Origin: Auanema rhodensis
Taxonomy: Eukaryota > Nematoda > Chromadorea > Rhabditida > Rhabditidae
Direction: 5' to 3'
Assembly: GCA_964057225.1 (NCBI GenBank)
Contig: OZ059897.1
Location: forward strand, 186,001-250,000
Length of the DNA stretch: 64,000 nt
The position numbers and the translations under genes were made by a program. Shown in pieces: positions 10,180 to 22,815 of the stretch. Below the pieces are notes generated by a model. The model was not told the origin of the DNA. It made no database searches and worked only from the letters and a program-made list of their open reading frames with translations. Position 1 is the stretch's first letter. Each line of letters starts with the position of its first letter.

Positions 10180-13100
10180 GCCTTGAATAAAAGAATCTAA
10201 AAACATCTACTTTTTGCTAAATTATTTTGAAATTTTTCGAAAAAATTTTTGTCAAAATGTTTTTGGAAGCAATGTTGAGTGTACATGGAAACTCAACATA
10301 CACTAATGCATCATTTTTCAAACGATTATAACTAATTTTTGTATTAAGCGTTTCTCAATGTAGTATAGTGCATTCGATGCGGATTTTTAAGCTGCGTCGA
10401 ACTGTGTTATCAGATTTGCGCTAGCTTAAAAATGCACCGAGATATCAACTGATATAAGTTCACACATATATCCTCGATTTTCACCCTGAAGAATTAATTT
10501 TTTCGTTGAATAACATTGTCCATCGTCTTTGCCTTGAAAAATGGAATCTAAAAACATCTACTTTTTGCTAAATTATTCTGAAATTTTTCGAAAAAATTTT
10601 TGTCAAAATGTTTTTGGAAGCATTGTTGAGTGTACATGGAAACTCAACATACACTAATGCATCATTTTTCAAAGGATCATAACTAATTTTTGTATTAAGC
10701 GTTTCTCAATGTAGTATAGTGCATTCGATGCGGATTTTTAAGCTGCGTCGATCTGTGTTATCAGATTTGCGCTAGCTTAAAAATGCACCGAGATATCAAC
10801 TGATATAAGTTCACACTTATATCCTCGATTTTCACCCTGAAGAATTAATTTTTTCGTTGAATAACATTGTCCATCGTCTTTGCCTTGAAAAATGGAATCT
10901 AAAAACATCTACTTTTTGCTAAATTATTCTGAAATTTTTCGAAAAAATTTTTGTCAAAATGTTTTTGGAAGCAATGTTGAGTGTACATGGAAACTCAACA
11001 TACACTAATGCATCATTTTTCAAACGATCATAACTAATTTTTGTATCAAGCGTTTCTCAATGTAGTTTAGTGCATTCGATGCGGATTTTTAAGCTGCGTC
11101 GATCTGTGTTATCAGATTTGCGCTAGCTTAAAAATGCACCGAGATATCAACTGATATATGTTCACACTTATATCCTCGATTTTCACCCTGAAGAATTAAT
11201 TTTTTCGTTGAATAACATTGTCCATCGTCTTTGCCTTAAATAAAGGAATCTAAAAACAGCTACTTTTTGCTAAATTATTTTGAAATTTTTCGAAAAAATT
11301 TTTGTCAAAATGTTTTTGGAAGCATTGTTGAGTGTACATGGAAACTCAACATACACTAATGCATCATTTTTCAAACGATCATAACTAATTTTTGTATTAA
11401 GCGTTTCTCAATGTAGTATAGTGCATTCGATGCGGATTTTTAAGCTGCGTCGATCTCTGTTATCAGATTTGCGCTAGCTTAAAAATGCACCGAGATATCA
11501 ACTGATATAAGTTCACACTTATATCCTCGATTTTCACCCTGAAGGAATAATTTTTTCGTTGAATAACATTGTCCATCATCTTTGCCTTGAAAAAAGGAAT
11601 CTAAAAACATCTACTTTTTGCTAAATTATTTTGAAATTTTTCGAAAAAATTTTTGTCAAAATGTTTTTGGAAGCAATGTTGAGTGTACATGGAAACTCAA
11701 CATACACTAATGTATCATTTTTCAAACGATCATAACTAATTTTTGTATTAAGCGTTTCTTAATGTAGTATAGTGCATTCGATGCGGATTTTTAAGCTGCG
11801 TCGATCTGTGTTATCAGATTTGCGCTAGCTTAAAAATGCACCGAGATATCAACTGATATAAGTTCACACCTATATCCTCGATTTTCACCCTGAAGAATTA
11901 ATTTTTTCGTTGAATAACATTGTCCATCGTCTTTGCCTTGAATAAAAGAATCTAAAAACATCTACTTTTTGCTAAATTATTTTGAAATTTTTCGAAAAAA
12001 TTTTTGTCAAAATGTTTTTGGAAGCAATGTTGAGTGTACATGGAAACTCAACATACACTAATGCATCATTTTTCAAACGATTATAACTAATTTTTGTATT
12101 AAGCGTTTCTCAATGTAGTATAGTGCATTCGATGCGGATTTTTAAGCTGCGTCGAACTGTGTTATCAGATTTGCGCTAGCTTAAAAATGCACCGAGATAT
12201 CAACTGATAAAAGTTCACACATATATCCTCGATTTTCACCCTGAAGAATTAATTTTTTCGTTGAATAACATTGTCCATCGTCTTTGCCTTGAAAAATGGA
12301 ATCTAAAAACATCTACTTTTTGCTAAATTATTCTGAAATTTTTCGAAAAAATTTTTGTCAAAATGTTTTTGGAAGCATTGTTGAGTGTACATGGAAACTC
12401 AACATACACTAATGCATCATTTTTCAAAGGATCATAACTAATTTTTGTATTAAGCGTTTCTCAATGTAGTATAGTGCATTCGATGCGGATTTTTAAGCTG
12501 CGTCGATCTGTGTTATCAGATTTGCGCTAGCTTAAAAATGCACCGATATATCAACTGATATATGTTCACACTTATATCCTCGATTTTCACCCTGAAGAAT
12601 TAATTTTTTCGTTGAATAACATTGTCCATCGTCTTTGCCTTAAATAAAGGAATCTAAAAACATCTACTTTTTGCTAAATTATTTTGAAATTTTTCGAAAA
12701 AATTTTTGTCAAAATGTTTTTGGAAGCAATGTTGAGTGTACATGGAAACTCAACATACACTAATGCATCATTTTTCAAACGATCATAACTAATTTTTGTA
12801 TTAAGCGTTTCTCAATGTAGTATAGTGCATTCGATGCGGATTTTTAAGCTGCGTCGATCTGTGTTATCAGATTTGCGCTAGCTTAAAAATGCACCGAGAT
12901 ATCAACTGATATAAGTTCACACTTATATCCTCGATTTTCACCCTGAAGAAATAATTTTTTCGTTGAATAACATTGTCCATCGTCTTTGCCTTGAAAAATG
13001 GAATCTAAAAACATCTACTTTTTGCTAAATTATTCTGAAATTTTTCGAAAAAATTTTTGTCAAAATGTTTTTGGAAGCATTGTTGAGTGTACATGGAAAC

Positions 13101-13689
13101 TCAACATACACTAATGCATCATTTTTCAAAGGATCATAACTAATTTTTGTATTAAGCGTTTCTCAATGTAGTATAGTGCATTCGATGCGGATTTTTAAGC
13201 TGCGTCGATCTGTGTTATCAGATTTGCGCTAGCTTAAAAATGCACCGAGATATCAACTGATATAAGTTCACACTTATATCCTCGATTTTCACCCTGAAGA
13301 AATAATTTTTTCGTTGAATAACATTGTCCATCGTCTTTGCCTTGAAAAATGGAATCTAAAAACATCTACTTTTTGCTAAATTATTCTGAAATTTTTCGAA
13401 AAAATTTTTGTCAAAATGTTTTTGGAAGCAATGTTGAGTGTACATGGAAACTCAACATACACTAATGCATCATTTTTCAAACGATCATAACTAATTTTTG
13501 TATCAAGCGTTTCTCAATGTAGTTTAGTGCATTCGATGCGGATTTTTAAGCTGCGTCGATCTGTGTTATCAGATTTGCGCTAGCTTAAAAATGCACTGAG
13601 ATATCAACTGATATAAGTGCACACTTATATCCTCGATTTTCACCCTGAAGGAATAATTTTTTCGTTGAATAACATTGTCCATCGTCTTT
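10180..13689 (+). repeat. Mixed tract with HOR-A types (monomers 30-39)
   Basis: Monomers 30 and 31 are types 2 and 3; 32 matches monomers 17 and 26. Monomers 33-34 introduce 'gaaggaataatt' and 'catcatc', markers common further right, and 34 has private changes ('aatgtatc', 'tttcttaatg'). Monomers 35-38 (11935-13338) follow the order types 2, 3, 5, 6 and recur at 28432-29835, an offset of 16497 bp, with few differences. Monomer 39 is a type 7 relative with 'cactgag', 'ataagtgcac' and 'gaaggaat', and leads into the dimer tract. Confidence 0.75.
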
Positions 13690-16497
13690 GCCTTGAAAAA
13701 TGGAATCTAAAAACATCTACTTTTTGCTAAATTATTTTGAAATTTTTCGAAAAAATTTTTGTCAAAATGTTTTTGGAAGCAATGTTGAGTGTACATGGAA
13801 ACTCAACATACACTAATGCATCATTTTTCAAACGATCATAACTAATTTTTGTATTAAGCGTTTCTCAATGTAGTATAGTGCATTCGATGCGGATTTTTAA
13901 GCTGCGTCGTTCTGTGTTATCAGATTTGCGCTAGCTTAAAAATGCACCGAGATATCAACTGATATATGTTCACACTTATATCCTCGATTTTCACCCTGAA
14001 GAATTAATTTTTTCGTTGAATAACATTGTCCATCGTCTTTGCCTTAAATAAAGGAATCTAAAAACAGCTACTTTTTGCTAAATTATTTTGAAATTTTTCG
14101 AAAAAATTTTTGTCAAAATGTTTTTGGAAGCAATGTTGAGTGTACATGGAAACTCAACATACACTAATGCATCATTTTTCAAACGATCATAACTAATTTT
14201 TGTATTAAGCGTTTCTCAATGTAGTATAGTGCATTCGATGCGGATTTTTAAGCTGCGTCGATCTGTGTTATCAGATTTGCGCTAGCTTAGAAATGCACCG
14301 AGATATCAACTGATATAAGTTCACACTTATATCCTCGATTTTCACCCTGAAGGAATGATTTTTTCGTTGAATAACATTGTCCATCGTCTTTGCCTTGAAA
14401 AAAGGAATCTAAAAACATCTACTTTTTGCTAAATTATTTTGAAATTTCTCGAAAAAATTTTTGTCAAAATGTTTTTGGAAGCAATGTTGAGTGTACATGG
14501 AAACTCAACATACACTAATGCATCATTTTTCAAACGATCATAACTAATTTTTGTATTAAGCGTTTCTCAATGTAGTATAGTGCATTCGATGCGGATTTTT
14601 AAGCTGCGTCGTTCTGTGTTATCAGATTTGCGCTAGCTTAAAAATGCACCGAGATATCAACTGATATATGTTCACACTTATATCCTCGATTTTCACCCTG
14701 AAGAATTAATTTTTTCGTTGAATAACATTGTCCATCGTCTTTGCCTTAAATAAAGGAATCTAAAAACAGCTACTTTTTGCTAAATTATTTTGAAATTTTT
14801 CGAAAAAATTTTTGTCAAAATGTTTTTGGAAGCAATGTTGAGTGTACATGGAAACTCAACATACACTAATGCATCATTTTTCAAACGATCATAACTAATT
14901 TTTGTATTAAGCGTTTCTCAATGTAGTATAGTGCATTCGATGCGGATTTTTAAGCTGCGTCGATCTGTGTTATCAGATTTGCGCTAGCTTAGAAATGCAC
15001 CGAGATATCAACTGATATAAGTTCACACTTATATCCTCGATTTTCACCCTGAAGGAATGATTTTTTCGTTGAATAACATTGTCCATCGTCTTTGCCTTGA
15101 AAAAAGGAATCTAAAAACATCTACTTTTTGCTAAATTATTTTGAAATTTCTCGAAAAAATTTTTGTCAAAATGTTTTTGGAAGCATTGTTGAGTGTACAT
15201 GGAAACTCAACATACACTAATGCATCATTTTTCAAACGATCATAACTAATTTTTGTATTAAGCGTTTCTCAATGTAGTATAGTGCATTCGATGCGGATTT
15301 TTAAGCTGCGTCGATCTGTGTTATCAGATTTGCGCTAGCTTAAAAATGCACCGAGATATCAACTGATATATGTTCACACTTATATCCTCGATTTTCACCC
15401 TGAAGAATTAATTTTTTCGTTGAATAACATTGTCCATCGTCTTTGCCTTAAATAAAGGAATCTAAAAACAGCTACTTTTTGCTAAATTATTTTGAAATTT
15501 TTCGAAAAAATTTTTGTCAAAATGTTTTTGGAAGCAATGTTGAGTGTACATGGAAACTCAACATACACTAATGCATCATTTTTCAAACGATCATAACTAA
15601 TTTTTGTATTAAGCGTTTCTCAATGTAGTATAGTGCATTCGATGCGGATTTTTAAGCTGCGTCGATCTGTGTTATCAGATTTGCGCTAGCTTAGAAATGC
15701 ACCGAGATATCAACTGATATAAGTTCACACTTATATCCTCGATTTTCACCCTGAAGGAATAATTTTTTCGTTGAATAACATTGTCCATCGTCTTTGCCTT
15801 GAGAAAAGGAATCTAAAAACATCTACTTTTTGCTAAATTATTTTGAAATTTTTCGAAAAAATTTTTGTCAAAATGTTTTTGGAAGCATTGTTGAGTGTAC
15901 ATGGAAACTCAACATACACTAATGCATCATTTTTCAAACGATCATAACTAATTTTTGTATTAAGCGTTTCTCAATGTAGTATAGTGCATTCGATGCGGAT
16001 TTTTAAGCTGCGTCGATCTGTGTTATCAGATTTGCGCTAGCTTAAAAATGCACCGAGATATCAACTGATATATGTTCACACTTATATCCTCGATTTTCAC
16101 CCTGAAGAATTAATTTTTTCGTTGAATAACATTGTCCATCGTCTTTGCCTTAAATGAAGGAATCTAAAAACAGCTACTTTTTGCTAAATTATTTTGAAAT
16201 TTTTCGAAAAAATTTTTGTCAAAATGTTTTTGGAAGCAATGTTGAGTGTACATGGAAACTCAACATACACTAATGCATCATTTTTCAAACGATCATAACT
16301 AATTTTTGTATTAAGCGTTTCTCAATGTAGTATAGTGCATTCGATGCGGATTTTTAAGCTGCGTCGATCTGTGTTATCAGATTTGCGCTAGCTTAGAAAT
16401 GCACCGAGATATCAACTGATATATGTTCACACTTATATCCTCGATTTTCACCCTGAAGAATTAATTTTTTCGTTGAATAACATTGTCCATCGTCTTT
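13690..16497 (+). repeat. 702-bp dimer higher-order repeat, tract 1 (monomers 40-47)
   Basis: Two monomer types alternate four times. The odd partner has 'catctac', plain 'cttaaaa', 'atatg' and 'gaattaatt', and early copies carry 'gttctg'. The even partner has head 'gccttaaat', 'cagctac' (T27G), 'cttagaa' (A250G) and usually 'ataag' and 'gaaggaat'. The dimer period is 702 bp. Monomers 41 and 43 share A317G ('aatgatt'); 42 and 44 share T57C. Monomers 46-47 add 'gagaaaagg' and 'aaatgaagg' heads. Confidence 0.85.
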
Positions 16498-16848
16498 GCC
16501 TTAAATAAAGGAATCTAAAAACAGCTACTTTTTGCTAAATTATTTTGAAATTTTTCGAAAAAATTTTTGTCAAAATGTTTTTGGAAGCAATGTTGAGTGT
16601 ACATGGAAACTCAACATACACTAATGCATCATTTTTCAAACGATCATAACTAATTTTTGTATTAAGCGTTTCTCAATGTAGTATAGTGCATTCGATGCGG
16701 ATTTTTAAGCTGCGTCGATCTGTGTTATCAGATTTGCGCTAGCTTAGAAATGCACCGAGATATCAACTGATATAAGTTCACACTTATATCCTCGATTTTC
16801 ACCCTGAAGAATTAATTTTTTCGTTGAATAACATTGTCCATCGTCTTT
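16498..16848 (+). repeat. Unpaired even-type dimer unit (monomer 48)
   Basis: This monomer has the even-type markers 'cagctac' and 'cttagaa' but ends in 'gaattaatt'. Three even-type units (47, 48 and 49) therefore stand in a row and the dimer alternation breaks here. This is a likely site of past unequal exchange between the dimer tract and the 8-monomer block that follows. Confidence 0.65.
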
Positions 16849-19656
16849 GCCTTAAATGAAGGAATCTAAAAACAGCTACTTTTTGCTAAATTATTTTGAA
16901 ATTTTTCGAAAAAATTTTTGTCAAAATGTTTTTGGAAGCAATGTTGAGTGTACATGGAAACTCAACATACACTAATGCATCATTTTTCAAACGATCATAA
17001 CTAATTTTTGTATTAAGCGTTTCTCAATGTAGTATAGTGCATTCGATGCGGATTTTTAAGCTGCGTCGATCTGTGTTATCAGATTTGCGCTAGCTTAGAA
17101 ATGCACCGAGATATCAACTGATATAAGTTCACACTTATATCCTCGATTTTCACCCTGAAGGAATAATTTTTTCGTTGAATAACATTGTCCATCGTCTTTG
17201 CCTTGAAAAAAGGAATCTAAAAACATCTACTTTTTGCTAAATTATTTTGAAATTTTTCGAAAAAATTTTTGTCAAAATGTTTTTGGAAGCATTGTTGAGT
17301 GTACATGGAAACTCAACATACACTAATGCATCATTTTTCAAACGATCATAACTAATTTTTGTATTAAGCGTTTCTCAATGTAGTATAGTGCATTCGATGC
17401 GGATTTTTAAGCTGCGTCGATCTCTGTTATCAGATTTGCGCTAGCTTAAAAATGCACCGAGATATCAACTGATATAAGTTCACACTTATATCCTCGATTT
17501 TCACCCTGAAGGAATAATTTTTTCGTTGAATAACATTGTCCATCATCTTTGCCTTGAAAAAAGGAATCTAAAAACATCTACTTTTTGCTAAATTATTTTG
17601 AAATTTTTCGAAAAAATTTTTGTCAAAATGTTTTTGGAAGCAATGTTGAGTGTACATGGAAACTCAACATACACTAATGCATCATTTTTCAAACGATCAT
17701 AACTAATTTTTGTATTAAGCGTTTCTCAATGTACTATAGTGCATTCGATGCGGATTTTTAAGCTGCGTCGATCTGTGTTATCAGATTTGCGCTAGCTTAG
17801 AAATGCACCGAGATATCAACTGATATAAGTTCACACTTATATCCTCGATTTTCACCCTGAAGGAATAATTTTTTCGTTGAATAACATTGTCCATCGTCTT
17901 TGCCTTGAAAAAAGGAATCTAAAAACATCTACTTTTTGCTAAATTATTTTGAAATTTTTCGAAAAAATTTTTGTCAAAATGTTTTTGGAAGCATTGTTGA
18001 GTGTACATGGAAACTCAACATACACTAATGCATCATTTTTCAAACGATCATAACTAATTTTTGTATTAAGCGTTTTTCAATGTAGTATAGTGCATTCGAT
18101 GCGGATTTTTAAGCTGCGTCGATCTCTGTTATCAGATTTGCGCTAGCTTAAAAATGCACCGAGATATCAACTGATATAAGTTCACACTTATATCCTCGAT
18201 TTTCACCCTGAAGGAATAATTTTTTCGTTGAATAACATTGTCCATCATCTTTGCCTTGAAAAAAGGAATCTAAAAACATCTACTTTTTGCTAAATTATTT
18301 TGAAATTTTTCGAAAAAATTTTTGTCAAAATGTTTTTGGAAGCAATGTTGAGTGTACATGGAAACTCAACATACACTAATGCATCATTTTTCAAACGATC
18401 ATAACTAATTTTTGTATTAAGCGTTTCTCAATGTACTATAGTGCATTCGATGCGGATTTTTAAGCTGCGTCGATCTGTGTTATCAGATTTGCGCTAGCTT
18501 AGAAATGCACCGAGATATCAACTGATATAAGTTCACACTTATATCCTCGATTTTCACCCTGAAGGAATAATTTTTTCGTTGAATAACATTGTCCATCGTC
18601 TTTGCCTTGAAAAAAGGAATCTAAAAACATCTACTTTTTGCTAAATTATTTTGAAATTTTTCGAAAAAATTTTTGTCAAAATGTTTTTGGAAGCATTGTT
18701 GAGTGTACATGGAAACTCAACATACACTAATGCATCATTTTTCAAACGATCATAACTAATTTTTGTATTAAGCGTTTCTCAATGTAGTATAGTGCATTCG
18801 ATGCGGATTTTTAAGCTGCGTCGATCTCTGTTATCAGATTTGCGCTAGCTTAAAAATGCACCGAGATATCAACTGATATAAGTTCACACTTATATCCTCG
18901 ATTTTCACCCTGAAGGAATAATTTTTTCGTTGAATAACATTGTCCATCATCTTTGCCTTGAAAAAAGGAATCTAAAAACATCTACTTTTTGCTAAATTAT
19001 TTTGAAATTTTTCGAAAAAATTTTTGTCAAAATGTTTTTGGAAGCAATGTTGAGTGTACATGGAAACTCAACATACACTAATGCATCATTTTTCAAACGA
19101 TCATAACTAATTTTTGTATTAAGCCTTTCTCAATGTAGTATAGTGCATTCGATGCGGATTTTTAAGCTGCGTCGATCTCTGTTATCAGATTTGCGCTAGC
19201 TTAAAAATGCACCGAGATATCAACTGATATAAGTTCACACTTATATCCTCGATTTTCACCCTGAAGAATTAATTTTTTCGTTGAATAACATTGTCCATCG
19301 TCTTTGCCTTGAATAAAGGAATCTAAAAACATCTACTTTTTGCTAAATTATTTTGAAATTTTTCGAAAAAATTTTTGTCAAAATGTTTTTGGAAGCAATG
19401 TTGAGTGTACATGGAAACTCAACATACACTAATGCATCATTTTTCAAACGATCATAACTAATTTTTGTATTAAGCGTTTCTCAATGTAGTATAGTGCATT
19501 CGATGCGCATTTTCAAACTGCGTCGATCTGTGTTATCAGATTTGCGCTAGCTTAAAAATGCACCGAGATATCAACTGATATAAGTTCACACATATATCCT
19601 CGATTTTCACCCTGAAGAATTAATTTTTTCGTTGAATAACATTGTCCATCGTCTTT
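16849..19656 (+). repeat. Eight-monomer block, copy 1 (monomers 49-56)
   Basis: The block of 2808 bp recurs at 22816-25623, an offset of 5967 bp (17 monomers). Rare markers match in order: 'aaatgaagg' with 'cagctac' (49), 'gatctctg' with 'catcatc' (50), 'gtactatag' with 'cttagaa' (51), 'gcgtttttcaatg' (52), 'gtactatag' again (53), 'gatctctg' (54), 'gcctttctc' (55) and 'gcgcattttcaaac' (56). I saw no difference between the copies at the marker sites. Monomers 50-54 also alternate as 702-bp dimers. Monomer 56 has a disrupted long hairpin. Confidence 0.85.
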
Positions 19657-22600
19657 GCCTTGAAAAATGGAATCTAAAAACATCTACTTTTTGCTAAATT
19701 ATTTTGAAATTTTTCGAAAAAATTTTTGTCAAAATGTTTTTGGAAGCATTGTTGAGTGTACATGGAAACTCAACATACACTAATGCATCATTTTTCAAAC
19801 GATCATAACTAATTTTTGTATTAAGCGTTTCTCAATGTAGTATAGTGCATTCGATGCGGATTTTTAAGCTGCGTCGATCTGTGTTATCAGATTTGCGCTA
19901 GCTTAGAAATGCACCGAGATATCAACTGATATAAGTTCACACTTATATCCTCGATTTTCACCCTGAAGGAATAATTTTTTCGTTGAATAACATTGTCCAT
20001 CGTCTTTGCCTTGAAAAAAGGAATCTAAAAACATCTACTTTTTGCTAAATTATTTTGAAATTTTTCGAAAAAATTTTTGTCAAAATGTTTTTGGAAGCAT
20101 TGTTGAGTGTACATGGAAACTCAACATACACTAATGCATCATTTTTCAAACGATCATAACTAATTTTTGTATTAAGCGTTTCTCAATGTAGTATAGTGCA
20201 TTCGATGCGGATTTTTAAGCTGCGTCGTTCTGTGTTATCAGATTTGCGCTAGCTTAAAAATGCACCGAGATATCAACTGATATATGTTCACACTTATATC
20301 CTCGATTTTCACCCTGAAGAATTAATTTTTTCGTTGAATAACATTGTCCATCGTCTTTGCCTTAAATAAAGGAATCTAAAAACAGCTACTTTTTGCTAAA
20401 TTATTTTGAAATTTTTCGAAAAAATTTTTGTCAAAATGTTTTTGGAAGCAATGTTGAGTGTACATGGAAACTCAACATACACTAATGCATCATTTTTCAA
20501 ACGATCATAACTAATTTTTGTATTAAGCGTTTCTCAATGTAGTATAGTGCATTCGATGCGGATTTTTAAGCTGCGTCGATCTGTGTTATCAGATTTGCGC
20601 TAGCTTAGAAATGCACCGAGATATCAACTGATATAAGTTCACACTTATATCCTCGATTTTCACCCTGAAGGAATGATTTTTTCGTTGAATAACATTGTCC
20701 ATCGTCTTTGCCTTGAAAAAAGGAATCTAAAAACATCTACTTTTTGCTAAATTATTTTGAAATTTCTCGAAAAAATTTTTGTCAAAATGTTTTTGGAAGC
20801 ATTGTTGAGTGTACATGGAAACTCAACATACACTAATGCATCATTTTTCAAACGATCATAACTAATTTTTGTATTAAGCGTTTCTCAATGTAGTATAGTG
20901 CATTCGATGCGGATTTTTAAGCTGCGTCGATCTGTGTTATCAGATTTGCGCTAGCTTAAAAATGCACCGAGATATCAACTGATATATGTTCACACTTATA
21001 TCCTCGATTTTCACCCTGAAGAATTAATTTTTTCGTTGAATAACATTGTCCATCGTCTTTGCCTTAAATAATGGAATCTAAAAACAGCTACTTTTTGCTA
21101 AATTATTTTGAAATTTTTCGAAAAAATTTTTGTCAAAATGTTTTTGGAAGCAATGTTGAGTGTACATGGAAACTCAACATACACTAATGCATCATTTTTC
21201 AAACGATCATAACTAATTTTTGTATTAAGCGTTTCTCAATGTAGTATAGTGCATTCGATGCGGATTTTTAAGCTGCGTCGATCTGTGTTATCAGATTTGC
21301 GCTAGCTTAGAAATGCACCGAGATATCAACTGATATAAGTTCACACTTATATCCTCGATTTTCACCCTGAAGGAATAATTTTTTCGTTGAATAACATTGT
21401 CCATCGTCTTTGCCTTGAGAAAAGGAATCTAAAAACATCTACTTTTTGCTAAATTATTTTGAAATTTTTCGAAAAAATTTTTGTCAAAATGTTTTTGGAA
21501 GCATTGTTGAGTGTACATGGAAACTCAACATACACTAATGCATCATTTTTCAAACGATCATAACTAATTTTTGTATTAAGCCTTTCTCAATGTAGTATAG
21601 TGCATTCGATGCGGATTTTTAAGCTGCGTCGATCTGTGTTATCAGATTTGCGCTAGCTTAAAAATGCACCGAGATATCAACTGATATATGTTCACACTTA
21701 TATCCTCGATTTTCACCCTGAAGAATTAATTTTTTCGTTGAATAACATTGTCCATCGTCTTTGCCTTAAATGAAGGAATCTAAAAACAGCTACTTTTTGC
21801 TAAATTATTTTGAAATTTTTCGAAAAAATTTTTGTCAAAATGTTTTTGGAAGCAATGTTGAGTGTACATGGAAACTCAACATACACTAATGCATCATTTT
21901 TCAAACGATCATAACTAATTTTTGTATTAAGCGTTTCTCAATGTAGTATAGTGCATTCGATGCGGATTTTTAAGCTGCGTCGATCTGTGTTATCAGATTT
22001 GCGCTAGCTTAGAAATGCACCGAGATATCAACTGATATAAGTTCACACTTATATCCTCGATTTTCACCCTGAAGGAATAATTTTTTCGTTGAATAACATT
22101 GTCCATCGTCTTTGCCTTGAAAAAAGGAATCTAAAAACATCTACTTTTTGCTAAATTATTTTGAAATTTTTCGAAAAAATTTTTGTCAAAATGTTTTTGG
22201 AAGCATTGTTGAGTGTACATGGAAACTCAACATACACTAATGCATCATTTTTCAAACGATCATAACTAATTTTTGTATTAAGCGTTTCTCAATGTAGTAT
22301 AGTGCATTCGATGCGGATTTTTAAGCTGCGTCGATCTGTGTTATCAGATTTGCGCTAGCTTAGAAATGCACCGAGATATCAACTGATATAAGTTCACACT
22401 TATATCCTCGATTTTCACCCTGAAGGAATAATTTTTTCGTTGAATAACATTGTCCATCGTCTTTGCCTTGAGAAAAGGAATCTAAAAACATCTACTTTTT
22501 GCTAAATTATTTTGAAATTTTTCGAAAAAATTTTTGTCAAAATGTTTTTGGAAGCATTGTTGAGTGTACATGGAAACTCAACATACACTAATGCATCATT

Positions 22601-22815
22601 TTTCAAACGATCATAACTAATTTTTGTATTAAGCCTTTCTCAATGTAGTATAGTGCATTCGATGCGGATTTTTAAGCTGCGTCGATCTGTGTTATCAGAT
22701 TTGCGCTAGCTTAAAAATGCACCGAGATATCAACTGATATATGTTCACACTTATATCCTCGATTTTCACCCTGAAGAATTAATTTTTTCGTTGAATAACA
22801 TTGTCCATCGTCTTT
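19657..22815 (+). repeat. 702-bp dimer tract 2 and flanking recombinant units (monomers 57-65)
   Basis: Monomer 57 is transitional ('gaaaaatgg' head, 'cattg', 'cttagaa'). Monomers 58-63 (20008-22113) are three odd/even dimers closely matching 42-46 and 49 of tract 1; 59 equals 43 and 60 equals 44 at the marker sites, an offset of 5616 bp. Monomers 62-63 recur as 65-66 after the recombinant monomer 64 (an odd-type head with 'cttagaa'), a 1053-bp duplication. Monomers 62 and 65 share 'gagaaaagg' and 'gcctttctc'. Confidence 0.8.
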
